Shown: positions 39,708 through 48,386 of the stretch, in pieces | Layout: each line of letters begins with the position of its first letter | How positions within the stretch are numbered: the first letter of the stretch is position 1 | Assembly: GCA_009744235.1 (NCBI GenBank) | Contig: WPHV01000004.1 | Location: 310,001-374,000 of the forward strand | Direction of reading: 5' to 3' | Source: Gillisella vitis | GTDB taxonomy: Bacteria; Pseudomonadota; Alphaproteobacteria; Rhizobiales; Rhizobiaceae | Length of the DNA stretch: 64,000 nt | The notes under the pieces: model-generated | Databases searched by the model: none | The model's input: the letters and a program-made list of their open reading frames with translations, nothing else | Told to the model about the DNA's origin: nothing | Translations under genes and position numbers: made by a program

Positions 39708-39965
39708 TTAGCGGCAACGGCGCTCGTACTGGCGGCCATAACGGTCGCGGTAAACGCAGTAGCCCCGACGTTCGGTCGACTGGCCGATCAACGCACCAAT
39801 AACGCCACCGCCGACGGCGCCTACAGCAGCGCCCCCAACCGAATTGGTGGCAACGCCACCGATCACAGCGCCGGATGCCGCACCAATTGAGGCACCACGT
39901 TCCGTTGGCGTACAAGACGCGATCATCGGCACAAGCATGGCTATGGCAATAACTGTCTTTTTCAT
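39708..39965 (-). CDS. Small glycine-zipper lipoprotein
   Basis: 85 residues from the ATG at 39965 (AGAGGAAG ahead). Signal MKKTVIAIAMLVPMIASC with a lipobox Cys at 18; then a glycine zipper (GASIGAASGAVIGGVA, GGAAVGAVGGGVIGALIG), and a basic, aromatic tail YCVYRDRYGRQYERRCR with two Cys. It resembles YMGG/glycine-zipper 2TM outer membrane lipoproteins such as SlyB-like small proteins. Role unknown; probably envelope structure. A DUF3309 gene lies 34 bp upstream on the same strand. Confidence 0.82.
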   Translation of the reverse strand: MKKTVIAIAMLVPMIASCTPTERGASIGAASGAVIGGVATNSVGGAAVGAVGGGVIGALIGQSTERRGYCVYRDRYGRQYERRCR

Positions 39966-39999
39966 GAAAGCTTCCTCTTCTTCCTGGCCTGGCCAGCCA

Positions 40000-40155
40000 C
40001 TAGATACGGCCCATAAGCAGCAGAATAATAATGATGACGACAACCAGACCCAGGCCGCCGGACGGACCATAACCCCAGTTGCGACTATGACCCCAAGTCG
40101 GAAGCGCCCCAAGCAGCAACAATATGAGGATGATGACGAGAATTGTGCCTAGCAT
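40000..40155 (-). CDS. DUF3309-family tiny membrane protein
   Basis: 51 residues read directly on the minus strand: MLGTILVIILILLLLGALP, then TWGHSRNWGYGPSGGLG, then a second hydrophobic helix VVVIIIILLLMGRI. Two membrane helices joined by a short Trp/Gly-rich loop match the DUF3309 family, common in rhizobia. GGGAAAC lies ahead of the start. Function unknown. Likely in one transcript with the glycine-zipper lipoprotein downstream. Confidence 0.8.
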   Translation of the reverse strand: MLGTILVIILILLLLGALPTWGHSRNWGYGPSGGLGLVVVIIIILLLMGRI

Positions 40156-40603
40156 GGTGTTTCCCTTTACTTTTCAGCATGTCTTAATTCATGTGACCCT
40201 ATAATGATCCTGGTCCTGTATTGTTCCACCCGGTCTGCCCTTTCCTCCATCAGCCACAGTTTTAAAGACCGGCACCGTTTTCGGTTGTGCGTGGCCTCCA
40301 TTATCTTGTTCCCCTCATGCTACGGACCCACAAGATGAAGGCTGGAACAAAACATGAAAGAGCTGGAGTCAGTGATTCGTCGCCGATTCGTTCTTTAGCT
40401 GTTCCGAATCAAAGCCTGACGCTCAAAACGACCAAAATTTACCACAACCGGAGGTTATTTCCCTTCTATTCGCCTCTGGAGCCGGAAAAGCAGCGCCTGG
40501 GTAATTCTTTTCTTGCCTTTGCTCCAAGGCATCGCCATGTGTGGTCCCGAAGGAAGATCGGCTATGGCTATCCTCTTTTGACAGTGCAGTCCGGAGCGAC
40601 GAT
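40156..40603. other. Intergenic region before the helicase gene
   Basis: 448 bases, somewhat AT-rich. It should hold promoters for the DUF3309 gene (leftward) and helicase (rightward). No convincing gene, hairpin or RNA was seen. Confidence 0.4.
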
Positions 40604-43600
40604 TTGACTTCGCAACCCATGATCCTGAGCGGCCGCAGCGTCATTGCTGTGCTGGGGCCGACCAATACGGGTAAGACCCATTATGCCATCGAGCGCATGG
40701 TTGCCCATGGATCGGGTATGATCGGCCTGCCTTTGCGGTTGCTGGCGCGTGAAGTCTATACCCGGGTGGTCGAGCGGGTCGGCGCGGCGCATGTCGCCCT
40801 CATCACCGGTGAGGAAAAAATCACGCCCCCCAATGCAAGGTTTTCTGTCTGCACCGTCGAGGCGCTGCCGCGCGAGACCAAAGTCGCTTTCGTCGCCATC
40901 GATGAAATCCAGTTGGCGGGCGATCTCGAGCGCGGGCATATTTTCACCGACCGGCTGTTGCATCTGCGTGGACGCGAAGAAACCCTGCTGCTTGGTTCGG
41001 CGACCATGAAGCCGATCCTTCAGCATCTGCTGCCGGGCATCACCGTTATCGAGCGTCCCCGCCTGTCGCAGCTGTTTTATGCCGGCGAAAAGAAGATCAC
41101 CCGGCTGCCGCAGCGCACGGCAATCGTCGCCTTCTCCGCCGACGAGGTCTATTCCATTGCCGAATTGATCCGTCGCCAGCGCGGCGGGGCCGCTGTGGTG
41201 CTCGGCGCACTCAGCCCGCGCACCCGCAATGCCCAGGTCGGCCTCTACCAATCCGGCGATGTCGAATATCTCGTGGCGACCGATGCGATCGGCATGGGCC
41301 TGAACCTCGATGTCGATCATGTTGCCTTTGCCCAGGACCGCAAATTCGATGGCTATCAGTTTCGCAATCTCAATCCCGGAGAACTGGGCCAGATTGCTGG
41401 ACGTGCCGGACGCCATCTAAAAGATGGCACATTTGGCGTGACGGGACGGGTCGACCCCTTCGAGCCGGAACTGGTGGAGCGGCTGCAAAGCCATCATTTC
41501 GACCCGGTCAAGGTGCTGCAATGGCGCACCGCCCAATTCGATTTTTCCTCGATTGCCAACCTGCGCCGTAGCCTGGATGCTGCACCCAAGGTAGCGGGAC
41601 TGGTGCGGGCGCTGCCGGCAATCGACCAGCAGGCATTGGATTATCTGGCTCGCTATCCGGAAGTCCAGGACCTTGCTTCGTCACCAAACAGGGTGTCGCT
41701 ACTGTGGGATGCCTGCGCATTACCGGATTATCGACGAATTACCCCGGCACAACATGCCGATCTGATTCTTACCCTCTATTCCGACCTTGCCCGGCACGGT
41801 AGTGTGAACGAAGATTTCATGGCAGAGCAGGTGTATCGCTCCGACCGGACAGACGGTGAGATAGATACTCTTTCTGCGCGCATTGCGCAGATCCGAACTT
41901 GGACGTATGTGTCGAACCGGCCAGGTTGGCTTGCCGATCCGACACACTGGCAAGAAAAGACGCGGGAAATCGAAGATCGATTGTCTGACGCGTTACATGA
42001 AAGGTTGACGAAACGCTTTGTTGATCGCAGGACATCTGTGCTTATGAAGCGCTTGAGAGAGAATGGGATGCTGGAAGCTGAAATCAGTGTGAACGGTGAT
42101 GTCTTCGTCGAGGGACATCACGTGGGCCAACTCTCCGGATTCCGGTTTACGCCGATCTCTGGAACCGAGGGGCCGGACGCCAAGGCGGTGCAAACCGCTG
42201 CCCAAAAGGCGCTTGGCCTGGAATTCGAAGCGCGGGCTGCAAGACTGCATGCCTCCGGCAATGGAGATCTGGCGCTCAGTTCCGACGGTCTCGTCCGTTG
42301 GCTGGGCGATCCCGTCGCCAAGCTGACCGGTTCGGATCATATCATGCGCCCTCGCATTTTGCTGCTGGCGGACGAACCGCTGAGCGGCAATGCGCGCGAT
42401 CACGTCGTCGCCCGCATCGAGCGCTTCGTCAATCATCATATCTCGACCATTCTGAAGCCGCTCGACGATCTGTCGCGGGCCGAAGACCTGCAGGGCCTTT
42501 CCAAGGGATTGGCCTTCCAGCTGGTCGAAGGGCTTGGGATTCTGTTCCGCCGTGATGTCACCGAAGAGGTGAAATCGCTGGACCAGGATGCACGCGCCTC
42601 CATGCGCCGCTACGGCGTGCGCTTCGGTGCATATCACATCTTCATGCCGGCCCTGTTGAAGCCGGCACCGGCCGAGTTGATCACTCTCCTCTGGGCCTTG
42701 AAGAACGATGGCCTGGACAAGCCCGGCTATGGCGATCTCATCCCGGTTTTGGCCGCAGGCCGCACCTCCGTGGTGACCGATCCGAGCTTCGAGCGCAATT
42801 TCTACAAGCTCGCCGGTTTCCGTTTCCTCGGCAAGCGCGCCGTACGCATCGACATTCTGGAGCGGTTGGCGGATCTGATCCGTCCGCTGCTGCAATGGAA
42901 GCCCGGCACCACGCCGCGTCCGGACGGCGCCTATGATGGCCGTCGGTTCACCACAACGACCGCCATGCTCTCCATCCTCGGCGCAACGCCCGATGACATG
43001 GAAGAAATCCTCAAAGGTCTCGGCTACCGCGCCGATGCCGTCAAGGCGGAAGAGGCCCAGGCCTTCCTCGGAACCCAGGACGACAAGCCCGCCGCAACAC
43101 CTGCCAATGCCTCGACACAGACATCCGAAAGCGTCGAAAAGGCCGACGAAGACGATGCAGATCAGCAGAGCGAAGCCACGGCGGCGGAAACAGTCGCGGC
43201 TGAACCGGCAGCGCTCGAGACCGTCCCAAGTGCTGAAATCAGCGCCGAAGCAACGCCAGAAGCACCAGCGGAGGTCAAAGAGGCCGAAGTTGCAGCGACC
43301 GAGGCTCCATCCGCTGACCTTCTTGCCAATCCGGAAGGACCCACGGAACCCAAGCCGGTTCTGCTCTGGCGTCCCGGCGGACGCAACGACAACCAGCGCC
43401 AGGCTGGACGTCCACAACAGGGCGACCGCCGTCCGCAGGGTGCCAAGCGCGCCCCGCAGCAGGGCGAGCAGAAGCCAGACGCTCGTACGGACGGTGTCCG
43501 TACAGAAGGTGGACGTGACCGCGACGATAAGCGCCGCGAGGGTGGCCATCATGGCAAGCCCCGCGACCGAGACGGCAACCGCGACAAGCACGCAAACCGG

Positions 43601-43762
43601 GGCGACCGCGATGATCGCGGTCCGCGTAAGGACCGCGACAGGGACACAAAGTCAGCCCAGCCGCAGCGTTTCGAGGCAAAGCCGCCGCGCAAGGAAAAGC
43701 CGATCGATCCGGATTCTCCTTTCGCCAAACTTGCTGCCTTGAAGGAGCAGATGAAGAAGTAA
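40604..43762 (+). CDS. SUV3-like DEAD/DEAH RNA helicase with disordered RG/RD-rich tail
   Basis: About 1052 residues from a TTG at 40604 with GGAG 8 nt ahead; ATG at 40619 is the other option. Helicase core (about 1-340): Walker A GPTNTGKTHYA, DEIQ in VAIDEIQLAGD, motif III SATM, motif VI region GQIAGRAGRH. This matches the mitochondrial SUV3 (degradosome) family and its alphaproteobacterial relatives. A middle domain of about 450 residues is family-typical. The last about 200 residues are low complexity: Ala/Glu-rich, then strongly charged RDRDGNRDKHANRGDRDDRG, likely RNA-binding. The region about 41,720-42,110 uses less GC-rich codons than the rest. It starts a helicase-S4-fdxA-carD group seen in rhizobia. 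Confidence 0.9.
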   Translation: MTSQPMILSGRSVIAVLGPTNTGKTHYAIERMVAHGSGMIGLPLRLLAREVYTRVVERVGAAHVALITGEEKITPPNARFSVCTVEALPRETKVAFVAIDEIQLAGDLERGHIFTDRLLHLRGREETLLLGSATMKPILQHLLPGITVIERPRLSQLFYAGEKKITRLPQRTAIVAFSADEVYSIAELIRRQRGGAAVVLGALSPRTRNAQVGLYQSGDVEYLVATDAIGMGLNLDVDHVAFAQDRKFDGYQFRNLNPGELGQIAGRAGRHLKDGTFGVTGRVDPFEPELVERLQSHHFDPVKVLQWRTAQFDFSSIANLRRSLDAAPKVAGLVRALPAIDQQALDYLARYPEVQDLASSPNRVSLLWDACALPDYRRITPAQHADLILTLYSDLARHGSVNEDFMAEQVYRSDRTDGEIDTLSARIAQIRTWTYVSNRPGWLADPTHWQEKTREIEDRLSDALHERLTKRFVDRRTSVLMKRLRENGMLEAEISVNGDVFVEGHHVGQLSGFRFTPISGTEGPDAKAVQTAAQKALGLEFEARAARLHASGNGDLALSSDGLVRWLGDPVAKLTGSDHIMRPRILLLADEPLSGNARDHVVARIERFVNHHISTILKPLDDLSRAEDLQGLSKGLAFQLVEGLGILFRRDVTEEVKSLDQDARASMRRYGVRFGAYHIFMPALLKPAPAELITLLWALKNDGLDKPGYGDLIPVLAAGRTSVVTDPSFERNFYKLAGFRFLGKRAVRIDILERLADLIRPLLQWKPGTTPRPDGAYDGRRFTTTTAMLSILGATPDDMEEILKGLGYRADAVKAEEAQAFLGTQDDKPAATPANASTQTSESVEKADEDDADQQSEATAAETVAAEPAALETVPSAEISAEATPEAPAEVKEAEVAATEAPSADLLANPEGPTEPKPVLLWRPGGRNDNQRQAGRPQQGDRRPQGAKRAPQQGEQKPDARTDGVRTEGGRDRDDKRREGGHHGKPRDRDGNRDKHANRGDRDDRGPRKDRDRDTKSAQPQRFEAKPPRKEKPIDPDSPFAKLAALKEQMKK

Positions 43763-43765
43763 GCC

Positions 43766-44167
43766 ATGAGCGAACAACAGCCACTCGCCGGACCCTCGCA
43801 ACGGATCGACAAGTGGCTGTTTTTTGCGCGGATTTTCAAATCCCGTACGCTGGCCCAGCAGCAGATCGTCTCGGGCCGGGTCCGGGTCAATGGCAAACCA
43901 GCCAAGCAGCCCAGCATCATTGTCCGGCCCGGCGACGTGCTGGATATTACGCTTGCCAATCACGACATGAAACTTGTCGTTCGCCAGCCCGGCACGCATC
44001 GCGGCCCTTACGAGCAGGCAAAACTTCTCTATGAGGACCAGTCACCGCCGCGCCAGCCCCGCGACGCCCTCACCGCTTTTGAACAGGCACAAAGACTTCC
44101 CGGTTCAGGCCGTCCAACCAAGCGCGAGCGTCGGCAAGTGGACCGTCTGATGGATGGCGAAGACTGA
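43766..44167 (+). CDS. S4-domain RNA-binding protein (Hsp15/HslR-like)
   Basis: 133 residues, start 4 nt after the helicase stop. S4 domain at about 12-70 (QRIDKWLFFARIFKSRTLAQ, VRVNGKPAKQPSIIVRPGD). The basic C-terminus KRERRQVDRLMDGED is typical of Hsp15-like proteins, which bind 50S subunits carrying stalled nascent chains. Co-transcribed with the helicase, so an RNA-related role is likely for both. Confidence 0.88.
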   Translation: MSEQQPLAGPSQRIDKWLFFARIFKSRTLAQQQIVSGRVRVNGKPAKQPSIIVRPGDVLDITLANHDMKLVVRQPGTHRGPYEQAKLLYEDQSPPRQPRDALTAFEQAQRLPGSGRPTKRERRQVDRLMDGED

Positions 44168-44204
44168 CACGTCGGGTCATCGAAAATAAAAGTTCCTCTT
44201 CCAT

Positions 44205-44247
44205 TTTCGAATATCTCAAGCCTTTGATGCATTGGAGATATTCGAAA
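44205..44247. repeat. Hairpin repeat, copy 1
   Basis: Perfect 13-base arms TTTCGAATATCTC and GAGATATTCGAAA around a 17-base loop containing AAGCCTTTGATGCATTG. A related copy lies at 44974-45017 and a loop fragment at 59177-59195. It is the only feature found in the 353-base gap between the S4 and fdxA genes. Confidence 0.75.
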
Positions 44248-44520
44248 TCTGCGCAAGGCGAGGATATGCCAACATCGTTGAGCCTGGTATCAGAGCTGGC
44301 CGGTCCGGTTTGGGAAGCGCTTGGTGGCCACTAGGAAAATCGACCTCTATCGCATCGAGATAGGGATGATTTATCCTTGCTAACAGGTCTGGAAAGCAGT
44401 AGCTCACTGCCCTTGTGGAAAAAGCTGTGCATGATATGGGACAGTCGATTTTTCCTTGCCTAATTCGTTCCTGCAAGACGCGGCGTCGCACTCGCCATCG
44501 AGAGATCTCTGGAGTACCGC

Positions 44521-44859
44521 ATGACGTATATCGTGACTGACAACTGCATACGCTGCAAATATACCGATTGCGTGGAAGTATGCCCGGTCGACTGTTTTTA
44601 CGAAGGTGAGAATTTTCTGGCCATCAATCCCGATGAATGCATCGATTGCGGCGTCTGCGAGCCGGAATGTCCGGCTGAAGCCATCAAGCCAGACACGGAA
44701 CCGGGTCTCGATAAGTGGCTGAAAATCAATGCGGAGTTTGCCCAGATCTGGCCAAACATCACCACCAAGCGCGATGCTTTGCCCGAAGCCAAGGAAATGG
44801 ATGGCGTCGAAGGCAAGTTCGAACTTTATTTCTCGGAAAAGCCTGGCACGGGCGACTGA
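44521..44859 (+). CDS. fdxA: Seven-iron ferredoxin FdxA
   Basis: 112 residues. Cys pattern [17 protein letters not shown] and [12 protein letters not shown] ligates one [3Fe-4S] and one [4Fe-4S] cluster, as in Azotobacter-type 7Fe ferredoxins. The C-terminal half (about 60-112) is the usual FdxA extension. Small soluble electron carrier; partner not known from context. In rhizobia this gene commonly lies between the S4 protein and carD, as here. Confidence 0.96.
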   Translation: MTYIVTDNCIRCKYTDCVEVCPVDCFYEGENFLAINPDECIDCGVCEPECPAEAIKPDTEPGLDKWLKINAEFAQIWPNITTKRDALPEAKEMDGVEGKFELYFSEKPGTGD

Positions 44860-45579
44860 TTGGCGAGTTGCGACGCGGTCTCACCCGATTCTGGATGTCG
44901 CCCCCCCCGGATGTCGTCTGTTGGGCGGCAACGGACGATGCGAAGCCAGTTGAAGATTACCTCGTCCTATTGTTTGCCGGATACCTCAAGCCTTTGTCGC
45001 ATTTGAGATATTTGCAATGCCTTCAGGTTCACATCTTTGAGACTTCGCATAAAACTGCATGGCAGCTTCTGTTTTTTATGACAGCAGCCATGCAATTGCG
45101 TGTCGCTGCGAAGAATTGACGTGACCGGTCGGGAGCAAAGCAGCAAAAAGAATCGCTGCCACAGCGTGTGCGATTTTCTGAAATTCTAAAAAAATCAATA
45201 GGTTAAAAGATATTTTATTTTACCTTGGCGAGGTTAGCCAATGACAGGTCAAACCGCACCCTTAAAGAAGAACAGTTTCCGCCGTCAAGCGGTCGCAAGG
45301 CAGCAAAATATTGATTTCCTCACTTTTTTATGTTAAGCCTATAGAACTGATCCACACGTGAGGGCATTTGTGTGCCCAAACCTACCGCGAAAGCCGAAAA
45401 ATCCACGAAAGTTATGTTTGTGACATGTAAACCTCGCCGGTTCTGTCACTGATGTGCTTTTATTCGTTTGATCGTAACTGGATCAGCATGGAGTCACCCG
45501 ACGGTTCCCCCGTCTCATCCGGGTCTTTCGGCCTGGGGTCGGCTGTCGCCGATACAGTAACAGGGAGTTTTTAGAGCGA
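44860..45579. other. Long intergenic region before carD
   Basis: 720 bases. It holds an imperfect hairpin copy at 44974-45017, then AT-rich sequence (about 45,180-45,340), then GC-rich leader up to carD. A 31-codon frame from 45241 with GAGG ahead was judged too weak to call. No RNA gene recognised; the length fits a long 5' leader or an unseen small RNA. Confidence 0.4.
44974..45017. repeat. Hairpin repeat, copy 2 (imperfect)
   Basis: Loop CTCAAGCCTTTGTCGCATT matches copy 1 in 16 of 19 bases; arms TTGCCGGATACCTC and GAGATATTTGCAA pair imperfectly. Lies on the far side of fdxA from copy 1. Confidence 0.6.
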
Positions 45580-46149
45580 ATGACGACCCAGCAGAAAAAA
45601 TCCTCGACGCGTCAGGGCTTCAAGACAGGTGAGGCGATCGTTTATCCGGCCCATGGCGTCGGTACGATCACCGCCATTGAAGAGCAGGAAGTCGCGGGCA
45701 TGAAGCTTGAGCTTTTTGTAATCGATTTCGATAAAGATAAAATGCGTTTGAAAGTGCCGGTCACCAAGGCTGTCACCATTGGAATGCGCAAGCTTTCGGA
45801 AACCGATTTTGTTGATCGGGCTTTGAAAGTCGTTCAGGGCAAAGCACGTGTCAAGCGGACCATGTGGTCACGCCGGGCACAGGAATATGATGCGAAAATC
45901 AATTCCGGCGATCTGATTTCCATTGCCGAAGTGGTTCGTGACCTTTTCCGTGCCGAACACCAGCCGGAACAGTCCTATTCCGAGCGTCAGCTCTATGAAG
46001 CCGCACTGGACCGCATGGCGCGTGAAATCGCCGCCGTCAACAAGATGTCTGAAACCGAAGCCGTCCGGCTGGTGGAAGTCAATCTTGCCAAAGGCCCGAA
46101 GCGCGGCAAGTCCGTGGAAGAAGACGAAACTCAGGAAGAAGCAGCGTAA
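45580..46149 (+). CDS. carD: CarD-family transcriptional regulator
   Basis: 189 residues. N-terminal CarD/TRCF RNA-polymerase-interacting Tudor-like domain (about 10-70: GEAIVYPAHGVGTITAIEEQ), then a helical DNA-binding domain (about 75-165; ERQLYEAALDRMAREIAAVN), and an acidic tail EEDETQEEAA. CarD binds RNA polymerase beta and stabilises open complexes at rRNA and other promoters. A long leader and a strong terminator bracket it. Confidence 0.94.
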   Translation: MTTQQKKSSTRQGFKTGEAIVYPAHGVGTITAIEEQEVAGMKLELFVIDFDKDKMRLKVPVTKAVTIGMRKLSETDFVDRALKVVQGKARVKRTMWSRRAQEYDAKINSGDLISIAEVVRDLFRAEHQPEQSYSERQLYEAALDRMAREIAAVNKMSETEAVRLVEVNLAKGPKRGKSVEEDETQEEAA

Positions 46150-46167
46150 GCTTGCTCATTCCAACAT

Positions 46168-46196
46168 AAAAAAGCCCGGCATTGCCGGGTTTTTTT
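46168..46196. terminator. Bidirectional terminator after carD
   Basis: AAAAAAGCCCGGC-ATT-GCCGGGTTTTTTT; A run before and T run after. It can also end transcription of the convergent MCP-like gene, 86 bases away. Confidence 0.88.
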
Positions 46197-46281
46197 ATGT
46201 CTTCTGCGCATCCATGGATGCTGAGGCTCAGGTTTTGCAGCGGATTTTCCGAAAATGGATGTCCAGTTTTCGCTGAAAACT

Positions 46282-48003
46282 CTAAAACAATGCTCCGGCA
46301 AACAACTGTTCATCGTCTTCAAAAACCTCGGCCTGATCTACCACCAAGCCAGCCTGCAACGGCAGGAAACGCTGATGGATATCGCGCTCCTGCGCCATCG
46401 TGTAGATGGCAAAGATTTTCTGGCTGAGTGGCAGCGCAGCAGCGGGAATAGCCGATAGCGACGGCATATGCCCGCGGGCGCGGTCGGCGATTGCCAGGCA
46501 ATCCAGCAGCAGACCACCCAATTCGCCATCGAAATCAAGCTTGGTCACCGCCGCGCTGATCCGGCTGAACACCAGCTGGCCTTCGGCCCCAAAGGCCTCA
46601 AGCCCCTTTTCCATATCCGTCGCGACAACACGGATCTTATCCAGCGCCAGGTTCAGCGGCTCATGAATATGGTTGATGTCGTCACTGTCGTCGCGGGTCA
46701 GCGACGCCGTCGCCTCTTCGACGCAGCGCATGTCCTCAACAATGGCATCGGCTGGGGTTTCTAGCTTGGCGGCAAAGGTGCGCAATTCGCCACTGACGAC
46801 ATTGACGGACCGACCGGCATCACCAAGACGGGAGCAGCGAAGATTGGAATTCAGCGCCATGTAGTGAATATCGGTCTTGATCGACCGGATCGTCTCAATG
46901 CCTTCCTGGAGCGCCTGAGCGGACTGGGTAACGGAACTGACGACAGCATCCGATTCATGGCTGCGGTCCTGGACGCGCGCCGAAAGCGCGCAGGCATGGC
47001 TGATATCGCTTTCCATCTTGCGCAGCAGGCTGCGGTCATTATCGCCGCCTGATTGGTTCAATTCGTCACGCAGCGCCAGAACGCGGGCAGCATCGCTGGT
47101 AAAGCTCGACATATTGGCGGCAATCGATGTGCATTTCTGCCGGAAATCATCCAGGGATTCCTGCAATTGCGCATGGGCAAGATGCAGGACAGCCTGACGA
47201 AGCGCCTCTTTTTCAGCCGGATCACGCATTCCGCCAGCCGCAAAAAATTCCTCCAGATAGTCCAGGCTACTCTGAATATGCTCGATGCGCTGACGGGTGA
47301 TGTCACCGATTTGCAAGGCCGAGAGCACGTTGGCGATCTTGCCCTGAATGGCGCGGGTGAGCCCTTTCACATCATTGGCAATGCCAGCCATTGACTTGTG
47401 CTGGGTTGCCAATTGGTCAGAGCTCAGGGTCAGTGAGCTGACGATGGTTGGAATGGTATTGCTGAAATCCGACAGGATGCCATCGGAAAATGCCCGTGCC
47501 GTGTCCAATTGGCCGCGCATACCCGCCAATTGCTCGGCAAACCGGTCGATTTCCTCGGCACCGGACTGGATACGTTCGCGGATTTCATCGGCAAAGCCTG
47601 AAAACTCGGCAAGCCCCGCCCCGGTGATCTTCACGGTGATGGCGAATGTGCGCAGGTAGCGAATGGTCTCACGCATTTCCTCGACATGCGAATAGGTCGA
47701 GGCACATTGATCGGAGATCTGGCTGAAGGAGTCCTGACGCGCAGATGCCCGTGCGGGCAGCAAGGCAAGATCGGACACCGTCTTGCGAAGACCCTGCACG
47801 GTGTCCGCTGTCGTCTTGCCATCGAGAACGCCGGTCAAATGGTCGAGGCTATCCACCAGACTGCCAAGATTGTCCATTACCGATACCAGTACGGCGCCGC
47901 CATCGAGAAAGGACTTCTCGATCCGCGAATGGGCGGAGGCAAGCTTCACCTCAAAATCGGAGTGGGAATTGCCGGTCGAATGGGCCTTGAAAACTGGTCG
48001 CAC
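46282..48003 (-). CDS. Soluble methyl-accepting-chemotaxis-like coiled-coil protein
   Basis: 573 residues from a GTG at 48003 with GAGG 8 nt upstream. No signal peptide or membrane helix. Almost wholly helical. Near residues 378-412 the sequence DIHYMALNSNLRCSRLGDAG is a worn version of the MCP signalling tip (usual form LLALNAAIEAARAGE): the Leu/Ala-Leu-Asn core and R-G survive, but the E-A-A-R-A-G-E is lost. No sensor domain is recognised. It may be a cytoplasmic receptor relative that no longer signals to CheA, or one with a specialised partner. Alone in its transcription unit. Confidence 0.7.
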   Translation of the reverse strand: MRPVFKAHSTGNSHSDFEVKLASAHSRIEKSFLDGGAVLVSVMDNLGSLVDSLDHLTGVLDGKTTADTVQGLRKTVSDLALLPARASARQDSFSQISDQCASTYSHVEEMRETIRYLRTFAITVKITGAGLAEFSGFADEIRERIQSGAEEIDRFAEQLAGMRGQLDTARAFSDGILSDFSNTIPTIVSSLTLSSDQLATQHKSMAGIANDVKGLTRAIQGKIANVLSALQIGDITRQRIEHIQSSLDYLEEFFAAGGMRDPAEKEALRQAVLHLAHAQLQESLDDFRQKCTSIAANMSSFTSDAARVLALRDELNQSGGDNDRSLLRKMESDISHACALSARVQDRSHESDAVVSSVTQSAQALQEGIETIRSIKTDIHYMALNSNLRCSRLGDAGRSVNVVSGELRTFAAKLETPADAIVEDMRCVEEATASLTRDDSDDINHIHEPLNLALDKIRVVATDMEKGLEAFGAEGQLVFSRISAAVTKLDFDGELGGLLLDCLAIADRARGHMPSLSAIPAAALPLSQKIFAIYTMAQERDIHQRFLPLQAGLVVDQAEVFEDDEQLFAGALF

Positions 48004-48174
48004 GAATACACCTCACAAGAGCGATATTCCGGCACATTAGCTCCAATTCAAGAATGACAGGTAAATTCTGCAAAACATTCGCATCGAATTCGAGATAATG
48101 ACAAACCTTCAAGCCAGCCCTCCAGCCGGATGCATTTTCGCACCCGGCCAGTGACTTACCAGCGACTTAAACGC

Positions 48175-48381
48175 TTATTGTTCACCCAGCTTCATGGATG
48201 GATCATAGGTCTTGCCCTCGACGGTCTTCACCACCGCCTGGCCGCAATAGGTCTGGTTGACGACAGGGTTGAATGTCAGGCTGGGCGAGCCGTGCAGTTC
48301 CCAGCCCTTGTTAAGGGCATCGGTCACCCGGTGACAGAAGGTGGCGTCGTCGGGACCGGTGAGAAAACGATAGACTTTCAT
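48175..48381 (-). CDS. DUF1737-type small protein
   Basis: 68 residues from the ATG at 48381 (AAGG about 9 nt ahead); an ATG at 48390 overlaps the previous stop and would add MIS. MKVYRFLTGPDDATFCHRV, then GWELHGSPSLTFN: the N-terminal half is a DUF1737-like fold. The tail ends KTYDPSMKLGEQ. Function unknown. Placed directly behind the CoA-ester lyase gene with a stop-start overlap, so the two are probably translated together. Confidence 0.78.
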   Translation of the reverse strand: MKVYRFLTGPDDATFCHRVTDALNKGWELHGSPSLTFNPVVNQTYCGQAVVKTVEGKTYDPSMKLGEQ

Positions 48382-48386
48382 GGAGA

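Noticed and set aside
44216..44491. 91-codon minus-strand frame between the S4 and fdxA genes
   Set aside because: It runs through the hairpin repeat and shows no domain or ribosome site.
45241..45336. 31-codon frame with GAGG ahead in the fdxA-carD gap
   Set aside because: Composition is not protein-like and no signal, helix or motif supports it.
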